Shown here piece by piece: positions 24,367 through 32,969 of a stretch of 64,000 bases of DNA. Each line of letters begins with the position of its first letter. Positions within the stretch are counted from its first letter, which is position 1. Position numbers and translations under genes: made by a program. Origin of the DNA: Micromonospora sp. WMMD1120 (GTDB lineage: Bacteria; Actinomycetota; Actinomycetes; Mycobacteriales; Micromonosporaceae); contig NZ_JARUBO010000005.1 in NCBI RefSeq assembly GCF_029626235.1, forward strand, positions 2,450,501 to 2,514,500, in the 5' to 3' direction. A model generated the notes under the pieces. It saw only the letters and a list, made by a program, of their open reading frames with translations, had not been told where the DNA came from and did not search any database.

Positions 24367-24939
24367 ATGTCGACTCAGACGCGCCGGGAGCGCGAGCGGG
24401 CGGAACGGGAACGCGCCATCGTCGCCGCCGCCCGGGAGTTGGCCCTGGCGGAAGGCTGGGACGCGGTGACCACCCGGCGGCTCGCCGCCGAGATCGAGTA
24501 CAGCCAGCCCGTCCTCTACAGCCACTTCAAGGGCAAGGACGCCATCATGGCGGCGGTCGCCGTCGAGGGCTTCGCCGAGCTGGCCACCGCGCTGGCCTCG
24601 GCCCGCACCTCGGCGGCCGACCCCCGGCAGGCCGTCGCCGACGTCGCGGCGGCGTACACCACCTTCGCCGAGCGGCGACCCGCGCTCTACGACGCGATGT
24701 TCACCCTCGCCGTGGACCTGCCGTTCGCCAGCTCGGACGTCCCAACCGACCTCGCTCGCGGCTTCGCCGAGCTGGCCGAGACGGTCCGCCCGTTCGCCGG
24801 AAACGGCGACCTGGAGGTCCTCACCGAGACGTTCTGGAGCGGCCTGCACGGTCTGGTCACGCTGATGCGCAGCGGCAGGCTCCGCCGGGAGGGCCACGAC
24901 CGACGGCTCGCGATGCTGGTCGACCGCTTCTCGCGCTGA
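24367..24939 (+). CDS. TetR-family transcriptional regulator
   Basis: This 190-residue protein has a charged N-terminus (QTRRERERAERERAIVAAAR) leading into a TetR helix-turn-helix at about 25-65, with VTTRRLAAEIEYSQPVLYSHF followed by KGKDAIMAAVA. That is the canonical DNA-recognition segment. The C-terminal helices form the ligand-binding and dimer part, ending LRREGHDRRLAMLVDRF. It likely controls itself and the divergent DUF4267 gene through the twin palindromes between them. The ligand is unknown. The -10 TAGCAT only seven bases upstream suggests a leaderless message. It converges with the XPB gene over a repeat element. Confidence 0.9.
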   Translation: MSTQTRRERERAERERAIVAAARELALAEGWDAVTTRRLAAEIEYSQPVLYSHFKGKDAIMAAVAVEGFAELATALASARTSAADPRQAVADVAAAYTTFAERRPALYDAMFTLAVDLPFASSDVPTDLARGFAELAETVRPFAGNGDLEVLTETFWSGLHGLVTLMRSGRLRREGHDRRLAMLVDRFSR

Positions 24940-24950
24940 CGCGAGGCCGG

Positions 24951-25045
24951 CTCAGGCCTTGGTCAACTCGGGTTGCAGGAAGGCGGGGTGTCGGGGTGCT
25001 CGGGACACCCCGGTTTCCAGGAACTCGAGTCGATCAAGGCCTGAG
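24951..25045. repeat. imperfect inverted repeat of the CTTGATCGAC family, copy 2
   Basis: Arms of 42 bases (24951-24992 and 25004-25045) match at 35 positions around an 11-base loop. The right arm read in reverse begins CTCAGGCCTTGATCGACTCG and ends CGGGGTGTC. The outer CTTGATCGAC and inner GGGGT blocks are shared with 9247-9328. It lies between the convergent TetR and XPB genes, so it may end both transcripts. Confidence 0.7.
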
Positions 25046-25059
25046 CGCCGAGCGGGCGG

Positions 25060-26739
25060 TCAGTCGAAGGAAGGCAGGGACGGGCCGAGGACGTCGTCGG
25101 CGTCGACGATGGTGTACGCGTACCCCTGCTCGGCGAGGAAGCGCTGCCGGTGCGCCGCGTACTCGGTGTCGATGGTGTCCCGGGACACCACAGTGTAGAA
25201 GTGCGCCTGCCGGCCGTCGGCCTTCGGCCGGAGCACCCGACCGAGCCGCTGCGCCTCCTCCTGGCGGGACCCGAACGTCCCGGACACCTGGATCGCCACC
25301 GCCGCCTCGGGCAGGTCGATGGAGAAGTTGCCGACCTTCGAGATGACCAACGTGCGCAGCTCGCCAGAGCGGAACGCGTCGAACAGCCGTTCCCGCTCCT
25401 TGTTCGTGGTCGAACCCTGGATGATCGGCGCGTCCAGGTACTCCCCGAGCTGGTGCAGCTGGTCGATGTACGCGCCGATCACCAGCACCTGGTCCTCCGG
25501 GTGCCGCTCGACGAGCGCCTTGACCACCGGCAGCTTCGTGCGCGCGGTCGCCGCCATCCGGTACCGCTCCTCGGCCTCCGCCGTCGCGTACGCCATCCGC
25601 TCCGCGTCGGTGAGGGTCACCCGGACCTCGGTGCACTCGGCCGGGGCGATCCAGCCCTGTGACTCGATGTCCTTCCACGGCGCGTCGTACCGCTTGGGCC
25701 CGATCAGGCTGAACACGTCACCCTCGCGGCCGTCCTCGCGTACCAGAGTGGCGGTCAGGCCCAGCCGGCGGCGGGCCTGGAGGTCCGCCGTGAAGCGGAA
25801 GATCGGCGCGGGCAGCAGGTGCACCTCGTCGTAGACGACCAGGCCCCAGTCGCGGGCCCCGAACAGGTCCAGGTGGGTGAACGCGCCGCCGCGCCGCGAG
25901 GTGAGCACCTGGTACGTCGCGATGGTGACCGGGCGGATCTCCTTGCGCTCGCCCGAGTATTCGCCGATCTCCTCCTCGGTCAGCGAGGTGCGGGCGATCA
26001 GCTCCCGCTTCCACTGCCGCCCGGCGACCGTGTTGGTGACCAGGATCAGCGTGGTCGCCTTCGCCTCGGCCATCGCCGCCGCGCCGACCAGGGTCTTGCC
26101 GGCGCCGCAGGGCAGCACCACCACGCCCGACCCGCCGGCCCAGAACGCCTCGACGGCCTCCCGCTGGTACGACCGCAGGGTCCACGGCTTGCGGCCGTCC
26201 TTGCCCGCCTCGGCCAGCTCGATCGGGTGCGCCTCACCGTCGACGTAGCCGGCCAGGTCCTCCGCCGGCCAACCCAGCTTGAGCAGCGCCTGCTTGAGCC
26301 GGCCGCGCTCGGACGGGTGCACCCGGATGGTGTCGTCGTCGATCTTCTCGCCGAGCATGCCGGCGAGCTTCTTGCTCTTGGCGACCTCGATCAGCACCAG
26401 CCGGTCCAGGGCCCGCAGCACCAGCCCGTGCGCCGGGTCGTTGGCGAGCTGGAGCCGACCGTACCGGTCCATCGTCTCGGCCACGTCCACCAGCAGCGCG
26501 TGCGGCACCGGGTAGCGGGAGTACGTGATCAGGGAGTCGACGACGCCCTCGGCGTCGTGCCCCGCCGCGCGGGCGTTCCACAGCCCCAGCGGGGTCAGCC
26601 GGTAGGTGTGCACGTGCTCCGGCGAGCGCTCCAGCTCGGCGAACGGCGCGATGGCCATCCGGCAGGCCTGCGCGTCGGGGTGGTCGATCTCCAGCAGCAG
26701 GGTCTTGTCCGACTGCACGATCAGTGGTCCACCGCTCAC
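25060..26739 (-). CDS. XPB/Ssl2-type DNA repair helicase
   Basis: This 559-residue superfamily 2 helicase is the bacterial XPB (ercc3/Rv0861c type). An N-terminal damage-recognition-like domain spans about 1-180. Helicase motif I (Walker A) is LPCGAGKTLVG, motif II is VYDEVHLLP (DEVH), and motif VI lies in EEAQRLGRVLRP. A RED-like loop and the thumb region are not confidently placed. It is a 3'-to-5' ATP-driven DNA translocase thought to act in nucleotide excision repair in mycobacteria. The GTG at 26739 follows GGAGAGGA. It is divergent from the L,D-transpeptidase, and an Rv0862c-like partner gene lies 1.4 kb upstream. Confidence 0.93.
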   Translation of the reverse strand: MSGGPLIVQSDKTLLLEIDHPDAQACRMAIAPFAELERSPEHVHTYRLTPLGLWNARAAGHDAEGVVDSLITYSRYPVPHALLVDVAETMDRYGRLQLANDPAHGLVLRALDRLVLIEVAKSKKLAGMLGEKIDDDTIRVHPSERGRLKQALLKLGWPAEDLAGYVDGEAHPIELAEAGKDGRKPWTLRSYQREAVEAFWAGGSGVVVLPCGAGKTLVGAAAMAEAKATTLILVTNTVAGRQWKRELIARTSLTEEEIGEYSGERKEIRPVTIATYQVLTSRRGGAFTHLDLFGARDWGLVVYDEVHLLPAPIFRFTADLQARRRLGLTATLVREDGREGDVFSLIGPKRYDAPWKDIESQGWIAPAECTEVRVTLTDAERMAYATAEAEERYRMAATARTKLPVVKALVERHPEDQVLVIGAYIDQLHQLGEYLDAPIIQGSTTNKERERLFDAFRSGELRTLVISKVGNFSIDLPEAAVAIQVSGTFGSRQEEAQRLGRVLRPKADGRQAHFYTVVSRDTIDTEYAAHRQRFLAEQGYAYTIVDADDVLGPSLPSFD

Positions 26740-26911
26740 GCCAGCGTCCTCTCCTCGGTGGGTCGTCCGGCCGGAACGGGTCGTACACCCGCCGCTGGCC
26801 GACCATCCAGTGTTGCACGATGCGGGACGGTCGAAGAAAGATGCGCACCGAGCGCAACCGTGACGGCACTCCCGAACGTCTAAGAAGGGGACGACTGTCA
26901 GGGAGGCCCCC

Positions 26912-27790
26912 ATGAGGTGCGTTCGGATCACTTCCCGACTGGTCGCCATGGTGGTGGTCGTGCTGGTCGGGGCGGGTGGGTGCACGTTCGATCCGCAGTC
27001 CGGCGGGAGTGGTGGCGGGGGAGCCGCCCCAGCCGGTGCGGCGGAGCAGGCAACGGGGGCGAGCGGCACCTCCGTGCCCGACCAGCGCGACCGTCCCACA
27101 CCGCCCACGCCCACCGGGAAACCCTCCCGCAAGCCCACGCCCAAGCCGACCCGCACGGCGCCCACGCCGCCCCCGGTCGCCGCCAGGCCGACCGTCGCCG
27201 GCTGCCCGCAGGGTCCGCACCAGCGCCAGGTCGAGACGTACCTGGCCCGGTTGGGCGGGTTCGGGGCGGTGACCGTCGACGGCCGGCAGTCCGCCGCCGA
27301 CTGCGCCGCGATCAAGAAGTTCCAGAAGAGGTACGGCATTCGCCCCGTCGAGGGTCGTGCCGGGCCGACCACAGTGGACGTGGCCCAGCGCCTCGCCACC
27401 ACCGACCCGGCGCGCTGCGAGGGCGGCTCCGGCACCACTTTCTGTGTGGACCTGACCCGGCAGACCGTCTGGGCGGTCCGTGCCGGCAAGGTGATCATGG
27501 CGCCCACCGTGACCCGCACCGGCATGTCCGGCTACCGCACCCCCGCCGGCACCTACACGGTCAACTTCCGCAACCCGAAGGAGTGGTCCGACCCGTACGA
27601 GGTGTGGCTGCCGTACTGGCAGCACTTCACCCAGGGGATGGGCTTCCACGAGACCACCACCTACCTGCACGACAAGGGGATCGGCTCGCACGGCTGCGTC
27701 AACCTGCTGCACGCCGACGCGGTCCGGATGTGGGAGTTGGGCAAGGTCGGTACCCGGGTGGTGCTGATGGGTCGCCGCCCCGGCACCTGA
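26912..27790 (+). CDS. L,D-transpeptidase lipoprotein with peptidoglycan-binding domain
   Basis: This 292-residue protein has a lipoprotein signal: basic start, hydrophobic core at 10-20, lipobox LVGAGGC with the lipid-bearing Cys24. A Gly/Pro/Lys-rich linker (about 30-100) spans the wall. A peptidoglycan-binding type 1 segment lies at about 102-160 (YLARLGGFGAVTVDGRQS...AIKKFQKRYGI). The YkuD catalytic domain (about 175-292) has GMGFHETT and the active site SHGCVN with Cys262 and His260. It should form 3-3 peptidoglycan cross-links outside the cell. GGGAGG precedes the ATG. The small membrane-protein gene follows. Confidence 0.93.
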   Translation: MRCVRITSRLVAMVVVVLVGAGGCTFDPQSGGSGGGGAAPAGAAEQATGASGTSVPDQRDRPTPPTPTGKPSRKPTPKPTRTAPTPPPVAARPTVAGCPQGPHQRQVETYLARLGGFGAVTVDGRQSAADCAAIKKFQKRYGIRPVEGRAGPTTVDVAQRLATTDPARCEGGSGTTFCVDLTRQTVWAVRAGKVIMAPTVTRTGMSGYRTPAGTYTVNFRNPKEWSDPYEVWLPYWQHFTQGMGFHETTTYLHDKGIGSHGCVNLLHADAVRMWELGKVGTRVVLMGRRPGT

Positions 27791-27886
27791 GCGACACGTT
27801 CCGGATCGGGGGGATAACCCCCTGTCCGACCGGTCCGACGAGTGTCACCCTGGAAGCCACTGCCAAACCGGGCGGGGAGGCTGGGC

Positions 27887-28123
27887 ATGACGGTCGACCG
27901 TGACGTGATCGCGGAGCACGAGCAAGCACCACCGGACGAGGTGTCCCGGGCGACAGTGATCGCGTACGTCGTCGCCGCGACGCTCCTCCTCGGGTGGTTC
28001 CTCTTCGGTTGGCTGGTGCTCCAGCAGGGCTTCGTCGACTCGGTCGGTGAGGCCGCCGGCGCCGGCTTCGCCCTACTGCTGATCATCTCGGTGGTCGGCA
28101 CCGTACGCCGCAGCCGCCGCTGA
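27887..28123 (+). CDS. small two-helix membrane protein
   Basis: This 78-residue protein starts MTVDRDVIAEHEQAPPDE. Two hydrophobic helices (about 22-42, VIAYVVAATLLLGWFLFG, and about 50-72, EAAGAGFALLLIISVVGTV) end in a basic RRSRR tail. Both ends are likely cytoplasmic. No family is recognised. GGGGAGG lies eight bases before the ATG at 27887, which decides the start over a longer frame. It is 96 nt after the L,D-transpeptidase; a short GGGGG/CCCCC hairpin (about 27808-27824) lies between them. It may be part of the same wall-related unit. Confidence 0.68.
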   Translation: MTVDRDVIAEHEQAPPDEVSRATVIAYVVAATLLLGWFLFGWLVLQQGFVDSVGEAAGAGFALLLIISVVGTVRRSRR

Positions 28124-28151
28124 CGGTCACCCCGGCCGGTCGGGCCGGCGG

Positions 28152-30638
28152 TTAATCCGCCACGACCGCCGCGGTGATCCGGTGCAGGGCGAAGGTGTGC
28201 AACATCTCGGTGCGCTCGTCCTCGGCCCGCAGGTAACCGGCGCCGATGGACACCGGCTTGAGCAGGCGCGACGCGGTCGCCCCGTGCGCGTCGACGTAAC
28301 CGACCCAGACCAACGCCCGGTCCCGGACCGCCTGCTGGAGCACCGCCAACGCCTCGCTGTGCGTGTGCGCCGGCACCGGACCGCCGGCCAGCCCCGCCGC
28401 ACCGCCACGGACCACCGCCGGTGCCCGCCGGGCCGCCCGCGCCGCCGCGTCACCCCGCCGGATGTGCTCCACCACCCCGAGCAACCGGGGCATGGGCACC
28501 TTCGGGGCGGCCAGTGGATCGACCGTCCGTGTCGTCACCGACACCCGGGCCGGTGCCCGCCGGACCCGTGGCCGGGCCAGCACCGTACCCCCGGAGCCGT
28601 CCTCCTGCACCGGGGCGTACCCCGCGTCGCGCAGCGCGCCCAGCAGTCGACCGACCTGGTACTGGGTGCACAACACCGTCGGGGCGAGCCGGCGCAGCGC
28701 CAACGGCTCCAGCCGCCGGTCGGCCAGCACCTCGCTGATCAACGCCTCGTCGTCACTGCGCAGGTACGCCCCGGCCAGCCCGACCCGCAGACCACCGTGC
28801 TTACGGGCCACGTCGTCCACCAGGTAGGTGAGCCCCTGCGGCACCGGCGTACGCGACCGACGGCGGAACACGTCGTGCAGGTCGTCGGCCGTGTAACCGG
28901 AGTCGAGGGCCCGCCGCACGCTCGCCGTGGTGACCCGGTGCACGCTGGCCCCACCGGCCGACTCCAGCTCGGTCATCGCCTCCAACTCGGCGGCGAGCGC
29001 CGGCTCGGGCGGACCGGGCACCACCACCGTCAGGTCGGCCTGCACCAGGAAGTGGTCGACCGGGGCGGGCAGCAACGCGTCCAACGCCCGCGCGGCACCG
29101 GACGGGTCGCCGCTCTCGACGTCCGCGTGCACGCCCAGCGGGTCGTCGCCGCCCCGCTCGTCGGTCGACGTCAGGTCCCCGAGCAGCAGCCGCCCGTACG
29201 AGGTGAGCGCGCCCAGCCCGGTGACGCCGAGCTGGGCGGCCTCGGCCAGCACCTCCCGGTGCGCGGCGTCGCGACCCCGGCTGCGCCGGGGGGCCCGCCA
29301 GTCCAGCAGATCCTGCACCTCCTCGGGGGTGGGTGCGCTCGCCGGCTCCAGGTCGGCGAGCACGCCGAGCACCGCGCGCCTGGTGGTCGGCGCGCCGGCC
29401 CGCTCGACCTCGGCGGAGAGCGCGGTGATCGGCCGGTCCCGGTCATCCCGCCGGCCGACCAGCCCCACCTGTCGGGTCATCGTCAGCCACGCCCGCGCCA
29501 ACTGCTCCCAGCGCTGGGCCAGCGAGGCGGCCCGCCACACCTCGTACCCGCCGGTCGGGAGCACCTGCTGATCCGCCCCGTACCGGCCGGTGGCGGCGCC
29601 GGGGGTCTCCAGCTCACCGGCGAGCCCGGCGGCGTACGCGACCTCCAGCAGCAGCGCGGTGTTCGACTCGTCCAGCCCGGCCGTACGTGCCAACCGCCGC
29701 AGATCCCGTACCCCGATGCCACCCGACCGCAGCACCGGCGCCGGCTCGTCCGCCAACTGCTCCAGCAACCCCTCGGTCTGCCGTACCACCTCCATGGTCT
29801 GGCCCGCGCCGGCGGAGTCGACAGCCTTCGGCTCGCGCGGCGCGGCGGCCACCGGCGGTGGGCTGGTGCGCAGCGGCCCGAGCGGGCCACTGTCGCGGCG
29901 CAGCAGCAGGCCGACCTCGCGGGGCAGCTCGACAGTGCCGCCGGCCGTCGCGGACCCGGTCGTCACCGGGACGAGCAGCCGGTTGTCGACGAGCCAGCGC
30001 ACCGGGGAGCCGGTCGGGGCGCCACCGTTCGTCGGGTCCGTGAGCAGCGGGTCCTCCGCGCCCACCGGAGGGGCCTGCAACGCCCCCGGCGGCACGCTTC
30101 CCACCGGAGGGCCGGCCGCCAGCCGGTCCAGGATCGCCCGGGCCGAGGGCGGAGCGGCCAGCAGCGTCCGTCGTAGCTTCGCCGGGTCCGCGCAGAGCGC
30201 GGCCGTGCGCGGGTCCAGCTCCGCGGCCGGCCGACCGAGACCCGCGGGGTACGGGGCGACCTCGTCGACGGCCGGCACCACCTGGAGGGCGTGCTCCGGG
30301 CCGTACAGGAGGAAGAGCGCGCGCAGCCGGCCCACGGCGGCCCGGACAGCGGTCGGGGCCGGCGGGTTGGGCCCGGCGGTCGCCATCGCGAGCACCGCGT
30401 CGGTGGCGGTGGTGGCGTCCTCCGGACTCCGGGTGAGGCGGGCCGCGTCGAGGATCTGAAGGGTGAACTGGTCCAACCCGTCCAGCGCCCGGGCCACCGA
30501 GACCCGTGACTGGGCCCGGATCGCCAGCGCCGAGACGTCGGCGGGCACGGGTACGACAAGATCGGGCCGCAGTTGCAGGAGCGCGGCCAGGGACTCGTCG
30601 GGCAGCGACCGGAGGTGGTCGGCGAGTGAGGTGGTCAT
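28152..30638 (-). CDS. helicase-associated protein (Rv0862c/XPB-Ssl2 N-terminal type)
   Basis: This 828-residue protein matches the large conserved actinobacterial family with Rv0862c, whose C-terminus is annotated as a helicase XPB/Ssl2 N-terminal-like domain. It begins with a winged-helix-type region (SLADHLRSLPDESLAALLQLRP). A WYL-like or XPB-N-like C-terminal section has VLCTQYQVGRLLGALRDAGYAP and ends with DAHGATASRLLKPVSIGAGYL. No Walker A or DEAH motif is visible, so it is not a helicase on its own. In Mycobacterium the homologue lies beside the XPB gene; here the two are 1.4 kb apart on the same strand. It may be an XPB partner. Confidence 0.82.
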   Translation of the reverse strand: MTTSLADHLRSLPDESLAALLQLRPDLVVPVPADVSALAIRAQSRVSVARALDGLDQFTLQILDAARLTRSPEDATTATDAVLAMATAGPNPPAPTAVRAAVGRLRALFLLYGPEHALQVVPAVDEVAPYPAGLGRPAAELDPRTAALCADPAKLRRTLLAAPPSARAILDRLAAGPPVGSVPPGALQAPPVGAEDPLLTDPTNGGAPTGSPVRWLVDNRLLVPVTTGSATAGGTVELPREVGLLLRRDSGPLGPLRTSPPPVAAAPREPKAVDSAGAGQTMEVVRQTEGLLEQLADEPAPVLRSGGIGVRDLRRLARTAGLDESNTALLLEVAYAAGLAGELETPGAATGRYGADQQVLPTGGYEVWRAASLAQRWEQLARAWLTMTRQVGLVGRRDDRDRPITALSAEVERAGAPTTRRAVLGVLADLEPASAPTPEEVQDLLDWRAPRRSRGRDAAHREVLAEAAQLGVTGLGALTSYGRLLLGDLTSTDERGGDDPLGVHADVESGDPSGAARALDALLPAPVDHFLVQADLTVVVPGPPEPALAAELEAMTELESAGGASVHRVTTASVRRALDSGYTADDLHDVFRRRSRTPVPQGLTYLVDDVARKHGGLRVGLAGAYLRSDDEALISEVLADRRLEPLALRRLAPTVLCTQYQVGRLLGALRDAGYAPVQEDGSGGTVLARPRVRRAPARVSVTTRTVDPLAAPKVPMPRLLGVVEHIRRGDAAARAARRAPAVVRGGAAGLAGGPVPAHTHSEALAVLQQAVRDRALVWVGYVDAHGATASRLLKPVSIGAGYLRAEDERTEMLHTFALHRITAAVVAD

Positions 30639-30709
30639 CGTCCTCCCACGCTAGCCCGGCTGCGGGCTGTCGCGCCCCTCGGACGTCCGGCCGACCGGGG
30701 GTCGCCGGG

Positions 30710-30715
30710 TACGTT
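30710..30715 (+). promoter_or_regulatory. likely -10 hexamer TACGTT
   Basis: TACGTT ends seven bases before the ATG at 30723, suggesting a leaderless transcript for the HAD gene. Confidence 0.35.
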
Positions 30716-30722
30716 TCTGGAC

Positions 30723-31346
30723 ATGCCCGCACTGACCGTCGGATTCGATCTCGACATGACCCTGGTGGACTCCCGCCCCGGCATCGCCGCGGCCTACCGG
30801 GCGCTGACCGCGCGGACCGGCGTGCCGGTCGACGCCGAGCTGGCGGTGTCCCGGCTCGGTCCACCGCTGCGGACGGAGATCGCCCACTGGTTCCCACCGG
30901 AGCAGGTCGAGTCGGCCGTGCGCGTGTACCGCGAGCTGTATCCGGCGTACGCGATCACCCCGACGCTCCCGCTGCCCGGCGCCCGGGAGGCCGTCGACGC
31001 GATCCGTGAGCGGGGCGGCCGGGTGCTCGTCGTCACGTCGAAGGTCGGCCGGTTGGCCCGGTTGCACCTGGATCATCTCGGCTTCGTGGTCGACGAGTTG
31101 GCCGGTGATCTGTTCGCCGAGCAGAAGGCGACCGCCCTGCGGGAGTACGGCGCGACCCACTACGTCGGTGACCATGTCGCCGACATGGTGGCGGCGGCAG
31201 CGGCCGGGGTGCCGGGGATCGGGGTCGCCACCGGCCCGTGTTCGCGCGATGAGCTGCGCTCGGCCGGGGCGGCGGTGGTGCTGGATCAGCTCACTGAATT
31301 CCCAGCGGCACTCGACGGCATGATCCAGCTAGCCTTGGAGCAGTAG
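30723..31346 (+). CDS. HAD-family hydrolase, phosphoglycolate-phosphatase-like
   Basis: This 207-residue HAD phosphatase has motif I in VGFDLDMTLVDSRPGI, with nucleophile and acid Asp. The cap domain is helical (SRLGPPLRTEIAHWFPPEQ). Motif II is VLVVTSKVGRLARLHLDHLG, with a serine-lysine pair. Motif IV is THYVGDHVADMVAAAAAG. It resembles phosphoglycolate phosphatase (Gph) and related enzymes removing phosphate from small metabolites. The substrate cannot be fixed. It is divergent from the helicase-associated gene and is followed 28 nt later by the cold-shock-domain gene. Confidence 0.88.
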   Translation: MPALTVGFDLDMTLVDSRPGIAAAYRALTARTGVPVDAELAVSRLGPPLRTEIAHWFPPEQVESAVRVYRELYPAYAITPTLPLPGAREAVDAIRERGGRVLVVTSKVGRLARLHLDHLGFVVDELAGDLFAEQKATALREYGATHYVGDHVADMVAAAAAGVPGIGVATGPCSRDELRSAGAAVVLDQLTEFPAALDGMIQLALEQ

Positions 31347-31374
31347 CGGCTCAAGTGAAGCAGGGGTTTTTCAG

Positions 31375-31761
31375 GTGCCTACGGGTCGAGTGAAGTGGTA
31401 CGACACGGCCAAGGGATACGGCTTCGTCACGAGTGACGAGGGCGGCGATGTGTTCCTGCCCAAGGGGGCGTTGCCGGCGGGTGTCACCGACCTCAAGGGC
31501 GGCCAGCGGGTCGACTTCAGCGTGGTGGACAGCCGCCGGGGCGCACAGGCGATGGGAGTCAAGCTGCTCGACGCGCCACCGTCGATGGCCGAGCTGCGGC
31601 GTCGCCCGGCCGAGGAGCTGCACGGCCTGGTCGAAGACATGATCAAGGTGCTGGAGGCGAAGGTCCAGCCGGACCTGCGCCGGGGCCGGTACCCGGACAA
31701 GAAGACCGCGCAGAAGATCGCTCAGCTGGTCCACGCTGTCGCGCGCGAGTTGGAGGTCTGA
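31375..31761 (+). CDS. cold-shock-domain protein with C-terminal extension
   Basis: This 128-residue protein starts with a cold-shock domain (about 1-65). RNP-1 is KGYGFVTSD; RNP-2 is degenerate as DVFLPKGALPAG rather than VFVH. A tail of about 60 residues follows (MAELRRRPAEELHGLVEDMI and AQKIAQLVHAVARELEV), predicted helical, which classic 67-residue Csp proteins lack. Similar long proteins occur in Streptomyces. It should bind single-stranded nucleic acid. The GTG start has no clear ribosome site. It runs 40 nt into the convergent 3' end of mqnD, so the two 3' ends are antisense to each other. Confidence 0.88.
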   Translation: MPTGRVKWYDTAKGYGFVTSDEGGDVFLPKGALPAGVTDLKGGQRVDFSVVDSRRGAQAMGVKLLDAPPSMAELRRRPAEELHGLVEDMIKVLEAKVQPDLRRGRYPDKKTAQKIAQLVHAVARELEV

Positions 31762-32579
31762 GGCACCAGGCCGGCGGTGGCGGCCCGGTCGAGCAGTGCC
31801 GCCACCGCTGCGTGACCGGCCTCGCCCAGGTCGGCGGTGAACTCGTTGACGTAGAGACCGATGTGCCGGTCCACCACGTCCAACTCCATCTCCTGGGCGT
31901 GCGCGAGCACGTACTCCCGGCTGGCCGCCGGGTCCGCCCAGGCCTGCCGGACCGACTCGCGGACCCACCCGGCCGCGGCCTCCGGGTCCACCGCGCCCCG
32001 CCGGGCCAGGATGGCGCCGAGAGGGATCGGGAGGCCGGTGTCGGTCTCCCACCACTCGCCCAGGTCGACAAGGGCGCTCAGGCCGTGTCGGTGGTAGGTG
32101 AACCGGGCCTCGTGGATGACCAGCCCGGCGTCGTAGCGCCCGGCCGCCACCCCCGGCATGATCTCGTGGAACGGGACGATCTCGATCCGGGCTGGCGGTC
32201 GGCCGGCCGACCAGAGCCGGAACAGCAGGTACGCGGTGGTCCGGTCGCCCGGCACCGCCACCGTGGCGCCGGTCAGGTCGGTGCGGTCCGGGCCGCCGTC
32301 GCGGTCGCCCCGGGTCAGCACCAGCGGACCGCAGCCGCGGCCGAGCGCGCCACCGCAGGGCAGCAGGTGGTAGTCGTCGAGCAGCCAGGGCAGCGCCGCG
32401 AAGCTCACCTTCACCAGGTCGAAAGCGCCCCGCTCGGCCGCCGTGTTGGTGACGTCCACGTCGGCGTAGGTCACCTCGACCGGCGGCGCGTCGGGCACCC
32501 GCCCGTGCACCAGGGCGTGGAAGACGAACGTGTCGTTGGGGCAGGGCGAGATCGCCAGGGAGAGCGCCACGCTTCTCAC
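31722..32579 (-). CDS. mqnD: 1,4-dihydroxy-6-naphthoate synthase
   Basis: This 285-residue protein belongs to the periplasmic-binding-protein-like MqnA/MqnD fold. It begins SVALSLAISPCPNDTFVFHAL, the MqnD signature, with the catalytic-site sequence SPCPND. Further matches are DVDVTNTAAERGAFDLVKVS and RFTYHRHGLSALVDLGEWWE, with the conserved His of the active site. MqnD converts cyclic dehypoxanthinyl futalosine to 1,4-dihydroxy-6-naphthoate, so menaquinone is made by the futalosine route. Another pathway gene, mqnB, lies at 33907-34557. Two GTGs, at 32579 and 32570, are candidate starts. The 3' end overlaps the cold-shock gene by 40 nt. Transcription starts in a repeat-rich gap. Confidence 0.9.
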   Translation of the reverse strand: MRSVALSLAISPCPNDTFVFHALVHGRVPDAPPVEVTYADVDVTNTAAERGAFDLVKVSFAALPWLLDDYHLLPCGGALGRGCGPLVLTRGDRDGGPDRTDLTGATVAVPGDRTTAYLLFRLWSAGRPPARIEIVPFHEIMPGVAAGRYDAGLVIHEARFTYHRHGLSALVDLGEWWETDTGLPIPLGAILARRGAVDPEAAAGWVRESVRQAWADPAASREYVLAHAQEMELDVVDRHIGLYVNEFTADLGEAGHAAVAALLDRAATAGLVPQTSNSRATAWTS

Positions 32580-32652
32580 CGTAGTCCCGCCCCGGCGGGC
32601 TGGTCGTCGTGGTGCCGCGCCTGTGACGCGCCAGGCAGCCGGCGAGGCGTCC

Positions 32653-32700
32653 GCCGGTTGACGTCGCTGCCGGTTGACGTCGCAGCCGGTTGCTGTCGCG
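32653..32700. repeat. three 16-bp tandem repeats
   Basis: GCCGGTTGACGTCGCT (32653-32668), a copy differing in the last base (32669-32684) and a third with two or three changes (32685-32700) stand in line. They lie upstream of mqnD, in a gap of about 450 bp with no convincing gene. Confidence 0.75.
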
Positions 32701-32762
32701 GCGTCGGGCCGGGAGGTTTGCTGCCTCTGCGGCGCCCTGTAGAGCTGCCCCATATCCGGGGC

Positions 32763-32897
32763 GTCGGTGTTCGCTCCACACCCGGGGCACCGGTGTTCGC
32801 TCCGCTGTCCGTGCCACCGGTGTTGGCTCCGCTGTCCGTGCCACCGGTGTTGGCTCCGCTGTCCGTGCCACCGGTGTTGACTCCGCTGTCCGTGCCC
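32763..32897. repeat. minisatellite of 27-bp units
   Basis: Four near-identical 27-base units (32790-32816, 32817-32843, 32844-32870, 32871-32897) contain CCGGTGTTGGCTCCGCTGTC and end GTGCC; units 1 and 4 differ by one or two bases. A degenerate fifth unit covers 32763-32789. All six reading frames stay open through the array because 27 is a multiple of three, which creates false coding signals. Confidence 0.85.
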
Positions 32898-32969
32898 GCT
32901 GACCCGCGCCCCCTTTCGTGGGGCAGCTCGACAGGCGCTGACTGACAGGTATTCACAGCTGCGGCGGCA

